64,000 nucleotides of DNA from positions 765,244 through 829,243 of the forward strand of contig NMRA01000148.1 in NCBI GenBank assembly GCA_002633005.1. Direction: 5' to 3'. Origin of the DNA: Phoronis australis. Its lineage: Eukaryota; Phoronida; Phoronidae. The notes under the pieces are model-generated. The model was not told where the DNA came from and searched no databases. It saw only the letters and a list, made by a program, of their open reading frames with translations. Shown piece by piece: positions 1-12,700 of the stretch; positions within the stretch are counted from its first letter, which is position 1, and each line of letters opens with the position of its first letter. The position numbers and the translations under genes were made by a program.

Positions 1-478
1 GTAATTCTCCACTTCTCTTGCACAAAAATAATTGCTAAAATGGCGGTTTTTCAATTTTCAATGGCTGAATACATTTTTGCAAATAAGGGGACCTTTAGCA
101 AATGTTTTTTCGTGATATCTACAAACTACAAACCTTGCTTATGATAGACTACAATATTCTTAATCTTTACTTTTGTGGAGACATTTTGTCGGCCACATCG
201 TGTGCTAAATAAGTGAAAATTTACCATAAGTTTTGAAATTTGGTACATTTGCTCCAAAGGCTCTATGTTCTTTCCTTTAAAACACCTTGTTTGCAATTGA
301 TTGTTAAGTTTGCGAATGGGTGGCTACAAGATGGTCCTGGACATCTGGAGCATTGCAAGTCAGGCCAGCCAACCAGCGAAAAAATCATACCCAGTTGTCT
401 CCCAACTCATCCTCGATATGTCTGCTTTGTCTATTTGACGACCTGAATTGTACTACTGTGCATTCAACTTCATTTCAG
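1..478 (+). other. ANKFY1: Intron of ANKFY1 (upstream exons lie outside the window)
   Basis: This AT-rich stretch precedes the first recognisable ANKFY1 exon and ends in the acceptor catttcag at 471-478. Short open frames here have no recognisable domain. Nothing else was seen. Confidence 0.7.
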
Positions 479-731
479 CTGCCACTACAAGTGCCACAGA
501 CAATTTGAAGATCCTACCCAACTTCAATCTGAAAGACTCTCAGGATCAGACAGCATTGGGAGTTGCACTGTGGACTGGCATGCATGCCATAGCGACATCG
601 CTTATCACCGGTGGTGCAAACATTAATGACGTCAACGCGGATGGGATGACACTTCTACATCAGGCTATCATCAAGCAAGACGGCAGAAGCGCTCTATTTC
701 TGCTGGAACACCAGGCTGACATCAATACAAA
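479..731 (+). CDS. ANKFY1: ANKFY1 exon (window exon 1): ankyrin repeats
   Basis: Acceptor catttcag ends at 478 and the donor gtaaaa starts at 732. The exon enters in phase 1 and leaves in phase 2. It codes two ankyrin units, visible as QTALGVALWTGMHAIA and GMTLLHQAIIKQDGRSALFL, then EHQADINT. The helix-turn-helix pattern and the EHQADIN segment match the vertebrate protein. Confidence 0.93.
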
Positions 732-3700
732 GTAAAAACCAACTTGCTGTTTTCTAGTCCCTAGGAACTTACTTGTTCTCTATTTTAGTTTAAATGTTGG
801 TGGGAGTAAATGGATTCAATTATTTGCACAAATTTGTCTATAAAATGGACAGATAGGTGAAATGAATCATCAGTTTTCTTTTCATCATCATTTTATGAAG
901 TGGGTAACCCTGTTTTGACAGCATTTTGAGTTATGTGATGCTGAGAAATTGTTGAGCTTTTGAAATCAGTATTTGAAATGGTTATGACAAGTTTCTGTGT
1001 TCAGCCAGATTTCTACTCTGTAAAAGTGCAATATTTTCTGAAAGTAGAAAGTTTTTAGAATTTCACTTTTATCTTTTATCAATCTGCCGTTAATTGGGTG
1101 ACTGTTTTTTAACAAAATATATGAAAAAGATACATTTGTAGCAAACCAATGGCATGAATAACATTAACAAATTTTGTTTGATATAAATATTCAAGATGAA
1201 ATCTCAAAAAGCTGTTGCAGTTTTGTAAGTTGTCATTTCATTTTCATTTCATGTAACTTTTAATTTTTTCATAAAAATCATAACATAAAAGTCTTATTTT
1301 TGATATCCTCTCTTGCAAAGATGGATTATTTTAAAAACAATTATTAACAACATTTTGGAGAACCAGTGCATAAAATATAGTATTTGAAAGTTTCATTTTA
1401 TTATGAACAATCATTTTTGAATTTTGATGTTCTGAAGTTAACCAAATTTGGAATTTTTTGGGGTCTTGCATAAACTTGATGCTGTTTTAACCTGCTACTA
1501 GGTCACTTAAAACTCACAGATCTCTCTAAAGTTTGGAGCTAGTGTGGAAATTTGTTACAAAGCAATTCTAAATTCTGGATCATTTCTAATTAAGTTTAAG
1601 TGGTTACATCCTCCTCAAACCAGATGTTCTGAAGTTAACCAAATTTGGAATTTTTTGGGGTCTTGCATAAACTTGACGCTGTTTTAACCTGCTACTAGGT
1701 CACTTAAAACTCACAGATCTCTCTAAAGTTTGGAGCTAGTGTGGAAATTTGTTACAAAGCAATTCTAAATTCTGGATCATTTCTAATTAAGTTTAAGTGG
1801 TTACATCCTCCTCAAACCAGCTGCAGAACCCACTTTGTGATGTAATGGTCATGTTGAACAATGTTTTCAGCTCTCATGAGAAAAACCACAAAGGCAATTG
1901 CTATTGCCATAGGCAGAGGTGAATTCTGTAAAAGCGCAAAGTATGTCATGAGAAATCTTTGCTTGTGGAACGTAAACGGTGAATTTTTACGTGTAATGCA
2001 ACACTCCTGCCTTGCTAACCAATCATTGCACTGGCGGCCAATTTGCTAGTGTATGCTAGTCATGTCTCAAGCTTACACGGTCTCTTTAGATCTTGCTTTT
2101 CTCTCAAGAAACTTGAGTGATATAACCAAAGTGCAGGGTGTTTGTTATCCGTACATTGTAACAATACCCAGAGAGCTGGCATATTTTTCAATTGTCAAAT
2201 GATAGTAGACCTGGGATGATGTTTTTTCTTGTTTGGTTAAGAACTTCTCCTCAGAAACTGAAAAGCTGAGATTAGGATTTTGAGTAGAAAGTAAAATCCT
2301 TCGCAAGCTGTCAGGCTCATTGGTAACCATAGTTGTTGAATGAAGCATGATTGAGTGGATTAAAGTGCTATCAACTCCCAGTGTCTGGTACGCACTTATA
2401 TGCCTGAGTCAACTTAAGCAATGCAGATTAAGCGCCTTGCTCAAACTCGTTGATTTGACTGCAACGGCTGTAATTTACTTAGCAGAGAGTGCAACACAAT
2501 CACTACTGAGACACACACATGTACTGCAATGATTTTGTCTACAGTTACGGTTGCTATGAATCTGCTGTGTTCAAAGAAAGAATGTCTGATATAGACCACT
2601 GATCATCGCAAAAGTGATCAAAAGTGTTGTCTGGTGTTGCAAAGAACTGACCTTTCATTATTACTTGAGTTCATGTTCAGTGCATAAAATGTCCCTCCAT
2701 GTCAAGCTAACGTCATGAACTTGGGCTGTAGCAGCGATGAACTGAGAGTTCTTCCCAAACCCAAAAATAACTTGTAATCTTAGAAGAGGATAACTTAGAC
2801 CAGTTGTATTATGGTAAGTGGACTGAATCAATTGTTTGCTGTTTAAGTGTCATGTAGACAAACATTTCTATTTCTGTGCAGAACTCGCTCAAATGACACT
2901 CCTTTCCAACTGGCCATCAAGAGTAAGCTGCCAGATGTCGCCGCCGCTCTCTGTTCACGTAATGTAGACATGAACGTGATGGACGAGGACGGCAACTGTC
3001 CTCTGTGGCAGGCATTGGAGATGGGACAGGAAGACATTGCATCGATTATGGTAAGTTCAATGAAACATTGACTTGTAATGTCTAATAATAGTAATGGGAC
3101 TTTGGTGTCAGAATTTTGCAAAATCAACTTCACCAAAAAGGTTGACTCAGGCCTTCTACAGCCCTGTTGCATTGCAGCAGACTCTGCTTTAAATTCACTG
3201 CACATACCCAGTAGTCTACTGGCCTGTTTGCGGAGTTTTTCAAGTGTTTCAGTGTTTTCATTGTCAATTTAGGTAATTGGTCAACACTTTATTACCCTTT
3301 ATACCTACGTGGCCCGTGATCCAGGCAACTGTGATGCAATTATATTTTAAATCTAAAATTATTAAATTAGTGTGTGGACAATATGTAATTTCATAACAGC
3401 ATTTTTATGGCTTTAATAGCTGCCTGGCTAGTTGACAGGGCAGCTGTCCTGTGTTTTGTGAGTCAGACATATAGTAGGTTGGGAGACGTATTGACTCTAT
3501 GGTGCTAAGTACGATAATATTTCATCAATTTGATATTTAAAATGAGGGTGACATCTTCAGTGATAGCACTGCTTTCCAAGAAGGCCCTCAACAACAAAAA
3601 CAGTAATATAATACAATGAAGTAATAAAACAACAATTAAATATACATGAAAAAGATACAATTAAAACAGGTTGAGAATTAAGACAATAAATAAATGACAA

Positions 3701-6700
3701 ACAATGGTGAAAGGCTTCAAGCATTGTTGTGAAAGTCCACAATTTCTCAAATCATTCTCTGATAGTAGCTAGGCTATGAAACTTAGAAATTGCATAGCAT
3801 TTATTTGGTTCTGGTAATCAGTAATTAGTTGCGGCTTTTTCAATTTTACATGGTAATTACATAATATCAATTTGGTTAGTGCTGGCTGAAAATCTTGACC
3901 TTTATCTATTAAGTGGTTCTGAATAGTGTGTTGTCTTCGATTGCAACAAACACATCAATTATCTGACAACCTTTCTATGTTACTTAAAGTCCAGTGGCAC
4001 TACTTTCATCCATAGGTGATCAGGGCGGGTAAAGATTTATAAATGTTTGGGGCAACAAAAGGTCAGGTAGATTGTAGTCTTAAATAATGCAATAAAATAA
4101 ATCAGTCGTACACTGTTTAACCCACACAAGCTGAACCTCTTTTTGTTGTTGTTAGCCTTTCAAAACAACAAGTTAATCCCGAGTTAGAGACATTTGCGGT
4201 GAGATCTTGCCAAGCGTGATTACGCGTAAGCATTACGCACTACTTCTGATTTCCCAACTGGCAACTATGAATGCTTCTTACCAGTTGGGATTGCAATAAC
4301 CATTTACCACAGCGCCTGGACTTTCATGGCTGTCTTCTTTTTTTAGATGGATTAGGAAACAGGGATGGTGTCAGTGATGACTGCTGTCTGGTTGTGGCAA
4401 GATTCTTTACCATCCATTTCAGACTTTGCGGATTGTAAAAACTAAATCCATCATGATAAATTGAACTTTTTCATAGTTTGAACAGCACAAATGAGTTAAC
4501 TACAATGATTGACATTGCAACTACACTTCCTTTATTGATATGTCTCGGCCTATATTGTACAATCTGCCTGAGCAACACAATGGTGTGACTTGACTTGTGT
4601 ACATCTCTGCTTATGGGAGTGATTTTTGTACCTCCAAATAATGCAGTGAAATTCGAATGGGGGAGTATGTCATGGATACTTCAGCACACCTCTGATGCGT
4701 GTCTCACTTTAGAATCACAAGTTCAATGCTTTACTCCAGTCTAACTTGCTATGATGATAGGCATCTCATTCAGTCACAATCTTCTGACCTGTAGATTCTG
4801 GTTGTGTTTCATGAAAAATGTCTTAAAGACTTAAGTCAAAAGCTTCACAATTATTACTCAATAAATATTAGCCTTGGCGAAGCACATCTTAGCCTTGAAA
4901 TAGTTTTTGAGATTATCTCTGTAATTAGCAGTTATGGGTACATTCTCAGAAACTTTTATACATTTGCTCATGTGAGATTTGCTTCAGAAATAGTTCTTTG
5001 TGAGTGCAAGACCAAATTTCATGAAACGTCTTGGACTACATGTCATAAAGCAAGGAAAGTCATACAAGTGAAAGGCAAACGTTAAATGAGTAAGCTTTGG
5101 ACCTTATTCGATTACATTAGCAAAATGGAGGCCGCTAAAGTACTTGGCTGATGAGGCCCCTGAAATGTTGCGTTGTGGGATAAAATTCACTGGTTTCATT
5201 CCATGCGTGAAAATTTCTCGCTGCTAGTGCATCAAGAGTGTCTCGTGTTTATGGAATGTTCCCCAGGTTCCATCAAGTGAGGGTCACAGACTTTGTTTGC
5301 TATGTTCTAGGTGCAACATAACTGTGACACGAACATGTGGGGTGCCGGTCCTGATGGGTGCTACCAGACACTGCTTCACCGTGCCTTGGACGAGAACAAT
5401 GAACCAGTTGCATGTTTTCTTATTCGAAGGTATTGACAGAAATGTTTATCCCTCCTTTTAGACACTTGATTTTAAGTCTTGTTTATTATACGAACTGAGA
5501 ATGGGTATTATTGGTTTGCAATATTTTTAAAACTAGCATTATATTGGATTGAGCTAAGTCTTGACTGAATGTTTATTGACCTGTGAAATGGCAATCCCAT
5601 CTTTGCAACAGACCCTGAAACAAATTAATTTTACAAACTGAAGAGGCACGGTTTCATTCAAAGTGTGACTATACATTCTTTTGGAGGCCCAGAAAAATAC
5701 AACTTCTGCGTAAGATGATCAAATTTCAGTTGGTTTTATGTTCCCAAAATATTGTTTATGATCTTCTCTTCAGACATAGCACAACAGAGCAAAACTACTG
5801 TAACATTGTTTTAAAGCTTTCATTTAACTGTTGAACGATGTTGTCTGACCAATGCAAACAAAAAACGTCACTGAAATACCTGTGTGTCTGTAAGTATAAC
5901 CATGCTAGTTACGAGCTCAGGATTTCCTCAAGGACTTTCACTCTAAATTCTATTGTTTTCATGCACTTCCAGTGGCTGTGACATCAACAGTCCGCGTAGA
6001 CCCGGCCCCGGTGGAGCAGGAGGGGATGAGGCCAACGATCAGCAGACTCCACTGCACATTGCTGCCACCTGGGGACAGCAGGCAGTGGTGCAGTGTCTCG
6101 TTGAGTTCAATGCCGATATCAATGCTCAGGTGAGTGTAAATTGAGAGGAGTTTTGCAGAATTTTGCTGATTAGTTGTTAGATTGCTTCAATTTAGAACAC
6201 ACTGTGGCCAAGAAGTAGATTATTTTGTTACATTTCTTCATAAAAATGCATCAAATTTCATTACTTCACTGCTAACAATTTGTATTATACAGCTGTTGGC
6301 CAAGCAATGTTTAGTATAGGTGTGAGCTTTTGCAACACTGTAACACTGGCCTTTAAAAAAGTGAGAAAATGGCAATTTTGAGCGATTGTGTTTAGCCCAA
6401 ACTGAAGAATTTCTCACCATTAAAAGATTGTACTTTTGTCTAATACTGTACTCTGCTTACTTCAGCTTTTCTGTTAGTTTCTTTATGAAATCATTTGTGT
6501 ATCACAGCTTTTTTGCGTACCCATTTGCAAAAACTTCCTGCTTGGATAAGCATATAGTAAACATTCTAGACATTTTTATATGCCATTCATGTTTGCAAAT
6601 TGTGTGACTTGAAGCTGTTATAGAGCAGAAGGATGTTGAAAGTACGTAACGTTGGTACATAAATGTCATTTGTTAAGGACCGCAGCTAAAAATACAAATT

Positions 6701-9700
6701 ATGTGATAAAATTCAAATGAACTGCAAAGATGGGCACAAAAACTGCCAGCCATGATACGCCCATAACATCTGACCAAAGATTTCAGTTTGATTACTGAAA
6801 CATTTTGTCTTAAATAATTCAATTTAGGATGCTGACGGCAACTCTCCGTTACACGTGGCTATTCGTAACCAGTATCCAGAGGTTACCGCACTTGTGATGT
6901 CTCATCCAGGACTCAACTTGGCCATTCGTGACAAGCAAGGCTGGACGCCATTTGCAACTGCCATGATGACCAAGAACAACAAAGCTGCTCAAGCAATTTT
7001 GGACAGACAGCCCTATGCTGCTGAGCAGGTAGATATGACTGCAAGCAGACTGACTGAGATGTAGCGTGCAACTGTGATCAAGTTCAAGAGATTTTCCTTT
7101 CCCTTTGACATCTTAATTATGCTTGCTCATTTGCGTAAAACAGTCCCAAATAGGGACTCAACTAAGTTCCCTAAATCTTTTGCTTACTTATGTCGTTCTT
7201 TATTCACAGATTTAATCTTTTTCATCTGTCATTTTATCTTTGTTTTGAGCTCCTCTTTGTCTAATAGCATTTTACAATTATTTAGCTGATCCCTTTGGGT
7301 CCAATGAAAATAATTAGGGACTTAGTAGGAAGGTTGCTTGAAAAGGTCGCTAGTTATTTTCAATAATATTGTAGCCAAACATTGACTTAGTAATGAAGCT
7401 AAAGCAGCATAAGAAATGACAGTGTTTTGACAAGTACGCAGTATATTTAAAGATTTTAGTTGAGTTCATTTGTGGGGATGTTTCATGCAACCGGCCTTAG
7501 GGTCTGTTTCAAAATTTATTTAAGACAGGTGTTTGGCCATATGCTCCTCAAAATTGTTTCTAAAAACAAATCCCACTAGAGCAAAATTGCAGTCTCCGAA
7601 TATACGCATAACTTCTAGTTACTGAGATAATGTGTATTATTTACTTCTTTAGTGTGATGCACTAATAATTACCTGGTTAACTTGCACGAATTTATCTCAA
7701 ATTTTCCTTGCCCTGTAATCAACTTGTTTCTACGGTAGAAATCACCTGCGACTGATATGAAGCTGCATAGTTGTGAAAAATTTGATAAACCTTGTTACAG
7801 AATTGAATTATTTTTTAATAACTTACTTGCCTTTGATGTGAATTGGTGTGATTTGTTTTATAGATTGTAGTCATTTTCTGTATGGTATGGTTTGAGACTT
7901 TTGTGTAGCTGAATAAATGGTTTAATATATTATAAGGAGTGAATTAGGAGGGTTTGACTATCCCTTTAAAGTCGTATGCAACACTGTCTTTGAAAACCAT
8001 TGGTTCATGTTCTGGGTAGAACCTTTTATTTTGTTTCTTCAATACAAGTTAGTGTCTTGATTACACTGTCATTACGCGGTGGACTGAATGGAATTCATTG
8101 ATTGCTTCTAAAGGTTGATTCACCCTTGCTTACTTGATTTATAGTAGTTTTGTGAAAGTTGGCGACTTTAGCGTGACATAATTAATGTGGCGTGGTACAT
8201 AAAGGTTAATTCTCCTCCCTGCTAAGTTCCAGGCAGAAACTTAAATCTTAAAGAGACTTGGAACGTAAAAGCCCATCAAAAATGTCTTTTCCTGACAAAA
8301 GTATCGTCCGGTTACCTATTGTCGTCAGGCTCCAAAGGTCGTCCGCCATCTTGTTTCGCGTGCAGCGCAACCACGCGGGACTTAGCGTTCCAATTTGGAG
8401 TGCTCGTGTGCACGTTAGGTACTAACTTATCGGAAGAGACACGTATCAAAGTAATGAGACAAAAATCGGTGAGTTTACCGATTGTTTTTTAAAACCACTT
8501 AAAAATCAGTAGATTTTACTAATACACTTTTTTGTGCGTTTTCAGAAGATGTTTTCGAATTTAAATTTTCTTCCGACGGGACACAAAACATGATCCAGGG
8601 TTTGTTTATGCAATGTATCTGTTTGTCCCAGGCACTAGTAGGATCTAGAAGGCCAAAGGAAAAATCCGCAGACAAATGCGATACGCTGGGTTCTTAACAT
8701 TTTTGCCTCACGTTCACCATTAAACTGCATTGAAATGTTGTCCAATTGGCTTTTATTGGAAACCACAGTGCAGAGCTCAACATCAAAGCTTCAAATCGAG
8801 TTTATGTCAATAAAAACAGGCTGTTGCAATTTTCATTACTTCGTTGGCCTTTTTCTGCATGTTTCTCAGTTTTTACAAAAGGGGGCAGCATATGACGAAC
8901 TTAGGTGTCACAATAAAATGGCTGCCGAAGGCAGTGCACATTTGAAATAACTCGGCACAAATTAAAGAAAACTTCCGAATCGATGAATGCGGTATATCTG
9001 TGAGAGTTAAATCGAATCCTATTCAGATCATAACTTTGAAGTGGAATAATTCGGTGTGTACAACAGCAAGTCGGTTTTATGCTTAGGCGGACGAACATTG
9101 GGTTCCCCAGTATATAATCTTGCAACGTCTACTACAGAGTTATTCAGTTTACCCTGTAAAGGAATTTCCAGAAAAATCACAAAACTCACAATTTTTGAAA
9201 TATGTGCAAACTTAAGGAACAACTCTGGAGTCACCACAGAGTTTCTGATCTTCCTCCCACTTGTGTTCACAGTCATGTGACAAACAGCTGACTGACAAGA
9301 AGGGTATTAACATCAGATTATCCTGAGTGATTGCACTTCAAATCTGAGGTCAACAGCACATTATGAGGCAAGCCAGTGAAGCATGCATTTTCCAAAAATA
9401 GTTCCAAGTGCACTTAAGAATATATTTCAATAGGACTATACCTTAAGTTTATAACTAATTTTAAACAGTTAGGACTTACATCAATTGCCTCTTAACCTTA
9501 GCAGCTGATGCTTGAAGTTTCCATCATATTGTTTACATTAGAGGTCAAAGGTCACATTTTCCATATAAGGGAAATGAGCTACAGCCATGTCTTGCCATAT
9601 TAAATAAGGAGACGTGCTTTGCATGGGAGAAAAATAGACAAAATGACGAGCGCGTGAAATTAGATACTGAAATAAAAATGCTTTGACATTCACTGAAGTT

Positions 9701-12700
9701 CAAAATGTTTACGAAGAAACTGTCCAAATACCTGGTGACCAGGTTGAATTCTGTTTCAGTGGCAGCGAACCACTCTGAATAACGCAAATCAGTGGCGTTC
9801 CAAGCCTCTTTAAGACAAGCAATGTTTTCGTTGCACTAGTTGCTATAAACAATTTGCAATTATGATGCAAAGTGACTTGAATCACATGTTAAAATGAATA
9901 TAAACCCTCATTCCATCCAAAAAGCACACTTTTCACTAAGACTACTTGGTGCCGTTATAGAATTGGACTCATCGTATTCCTTACTCAGATGGGACATTGT
10001 TTCTCAGCACTATTCATTGAGACTTTGCTCGGTACATAAAATGACACGTTGTGTCAAGCCAACTTGTAGTGCCCTCCCAGTTCTTTTGAAATCCGGAAAT
10101 GACCTCCCAATGTAACTAAAAATATTTTGGGACCAATTTCATAATGATAATTGGTCTGAATTAAAAGGTTGTTTTTGTAATGGAGCTTGGGTTTATTTCC
10201 TCTTTAAATATATCGACCTTTGTCAACTCTTTAGGTGGACAGCAGAGGGCGCAACTTCCTTCACATAGCCATTCAAAAGAAGGACATAGAGAGCGTCCTG
10301 TTCTTGATCAGTGTTCACGCCAACATCAACTCCCCTGCTCAAGATGCACACAGGTTCACACCTCTACACCTTGCTGTACAAGCTGGAGACGAGATTATTG
10401 TCAGGAATCTAGTAAGTGTCTTTGGTTGTCACGACTACTGTGCGTTCATGTTCGACATGCTAATACTGCTCCCTTTCCCAACCAATCAGAGATGACTGCT
10501 AGAGATAGCCCTGCCTGCATACTTAAGATAAGAGGCTCACTTGGCTCCTGCACTTAATGGCCCAATTAGAGTTCTTATCTTTGTGATTTAAGTAGCCTTG
10601 AAGAATTTGAAAATATTTGAAAACTGGAAAATCTAATGATCAGTTTTCTTGCCTTGTGTATTTGAGAGGTCTTAGTCATTGTTCGAGTGCGCCGGTTGTC
10701 CATTTCAGAGCTCTGACTCTTGTGTTTGAGGGTTTTCGATGTATATCTGAATATCCCTTACATCTTTGTTTTGAAGACTGGTGGACAGGTCTATCTGTTA
10801 GTCCTTTGTATAGTTACTTTGTTTGAATGATGAGTGAGCGTTTACTCTAAATTTGTGTTTGAGGGCTCTGGTTCTGCCTCTGGGATGCTTTAGTTTGTAT
10901 TTCGGTGCTCTGAGTCTGTTTCTGGATGTGTGTTTGAGTTCTTGGATTGCATACTCTTTTTTGAAAAGACAGGCCAAATTAAAAATGTGAAAATTGAATT
11001 TAATAGCTTTAAATTGATTGTAGACTTGTCATCCATCACAAAAACCAACTTTTGATTTAGACCACTTTCCTTTGAGAAATTGGTCTTAAATTGTTCCTTA
11101 GTGAAAGTGGAGATGATTGCAGGACTCTGGTGGAAATGACGGCTTGTTATTACTTGAGATCCGGCTCTACAAGATGGCTTATCACACACGACGTGTCATT
11201 AGATGTGTCCAGCGTGGTCTCAACAAACAGAGTACTGCCAGTTCTTTGCTAACTCTGAAGTCACTTCTCATCTGAGTAGGGTACAAGTTGAGACCACTTT
11301 CTTAGCAATAAATGATCTAATTGAAATCAAAAAGTCACTTTTTGTACACAATACGGGTTTATAGGCACTTCAAATAATAATTTTGATAATTTTACCTACA
11401 GTATGGAGTGTTTTTGTTTGAGACTATGCATAACAGATGCATGATTCTCACCTATCCGTGAAACCTTGAAAAGTTTCTATGTATGGAAAACAAAAAATAC
11501 TGATTTTTGTGTGAGAAGGAACCCGTGAGAGATGAAAATTGTTTAGAAAACTTGTTGAGAACTGTGAAAATGCTCGTGGGAGCCATGTATATTGGTAGAA
11601 GTGTCGTCATTTGTGTGCTTTTGCAGGTGTTAGCTGGTGCCAGCATTGATGAGGTGACCATGAACAAGCAAACAGCCCTGCACCTGGCTGCTGCCAATGA
11701 TCAGGCCAGTATATGTAGCGTGCTCATAGACAACGGTATTAATGTAGACGCCTTGGATGACAATCTCAATAACGGTGGGTTAAACGACGTGCTGTCTAAT
11801 GTTTTGCACAGGTGCTAGCCTCAACCAGGTTTAGTTCAGGGACAACATTGAGTGCATTTCGGGGGAAAACAAAAATGCACCTTCAGTCAAAGATAAAGAA
11901 CACTGATCTCATGGAAGACACCTGAAAATAATGCTGCCGCATGGCTCAGTTGTTCAAGCCTGAATGTTCCCTTTTTCTTTCAAGTTGCTGCTAATAAGCA
12001 GTGATTAATTTTGAATTTAAATGTGCATAGGTAAACGTATCGGAATAGACTGTAAATGGCTATGCACCCGAGCTATTGAAACTAACTATATCGATCTAGA
12101 CCAGTTGCAGCTGTGAAACTGATCTCGTCTTTTTCCTAATTCAGATGGGAAGCGCTTTGTGGGCCTGGAAATATTACGGTTCATCATTGCATGAGAGCAT
12201 GCTTGGGTAATAACATGACTCGGTATGTCAATAAAACTTGTGCGGCCTGATTTGGAGTAATAACAAAGTGTCAGTTGCTGGCAAACTGAGACGTCACATC
12301 TAACGTAATTTGGTCTAATTCAACGAATAATTCAGTAGTGGAAGAAGGCTAGGCTTTAAACATTTTGAGATCAATGTTATTTAATGTAATTTATGTCATT
12401 TAGTTTTGAGTTGGGTTGTTGAATACCTCAACAGGAAAAATGCAGTTCTAAATGCTATCTGGTCTTATTCTATGTAACAAAAATATTTGGCAGTAATGCT
12501 TCGTATCTGATTATAAATGAGTGATGCAACTCATTTTTCCCATCCAAAATGCATAATACGTGCCTCACAGAAATGACCATCTATACTTTACTGACCATCT
12601 ATACTTTACTGACCATCTATACTTTACTGACCATCTATACTTTACTTAGTGCTTGAATGTGGTGCTGCTCACAGTGTGTCATTGTAGATTGGTCTGAGTT

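Noticed and set aside
4804-5085. 93-codon open frame in ANKFY1 intron 2
   Set aside because: No domain, low complexity, no matching splice context; possibly repeat-derived.
9028-9280. Overlapping open frames on both strands near 9.0-9.3 kb
   Set aside because: Both lack domains and splice context; chance frames in an intron.
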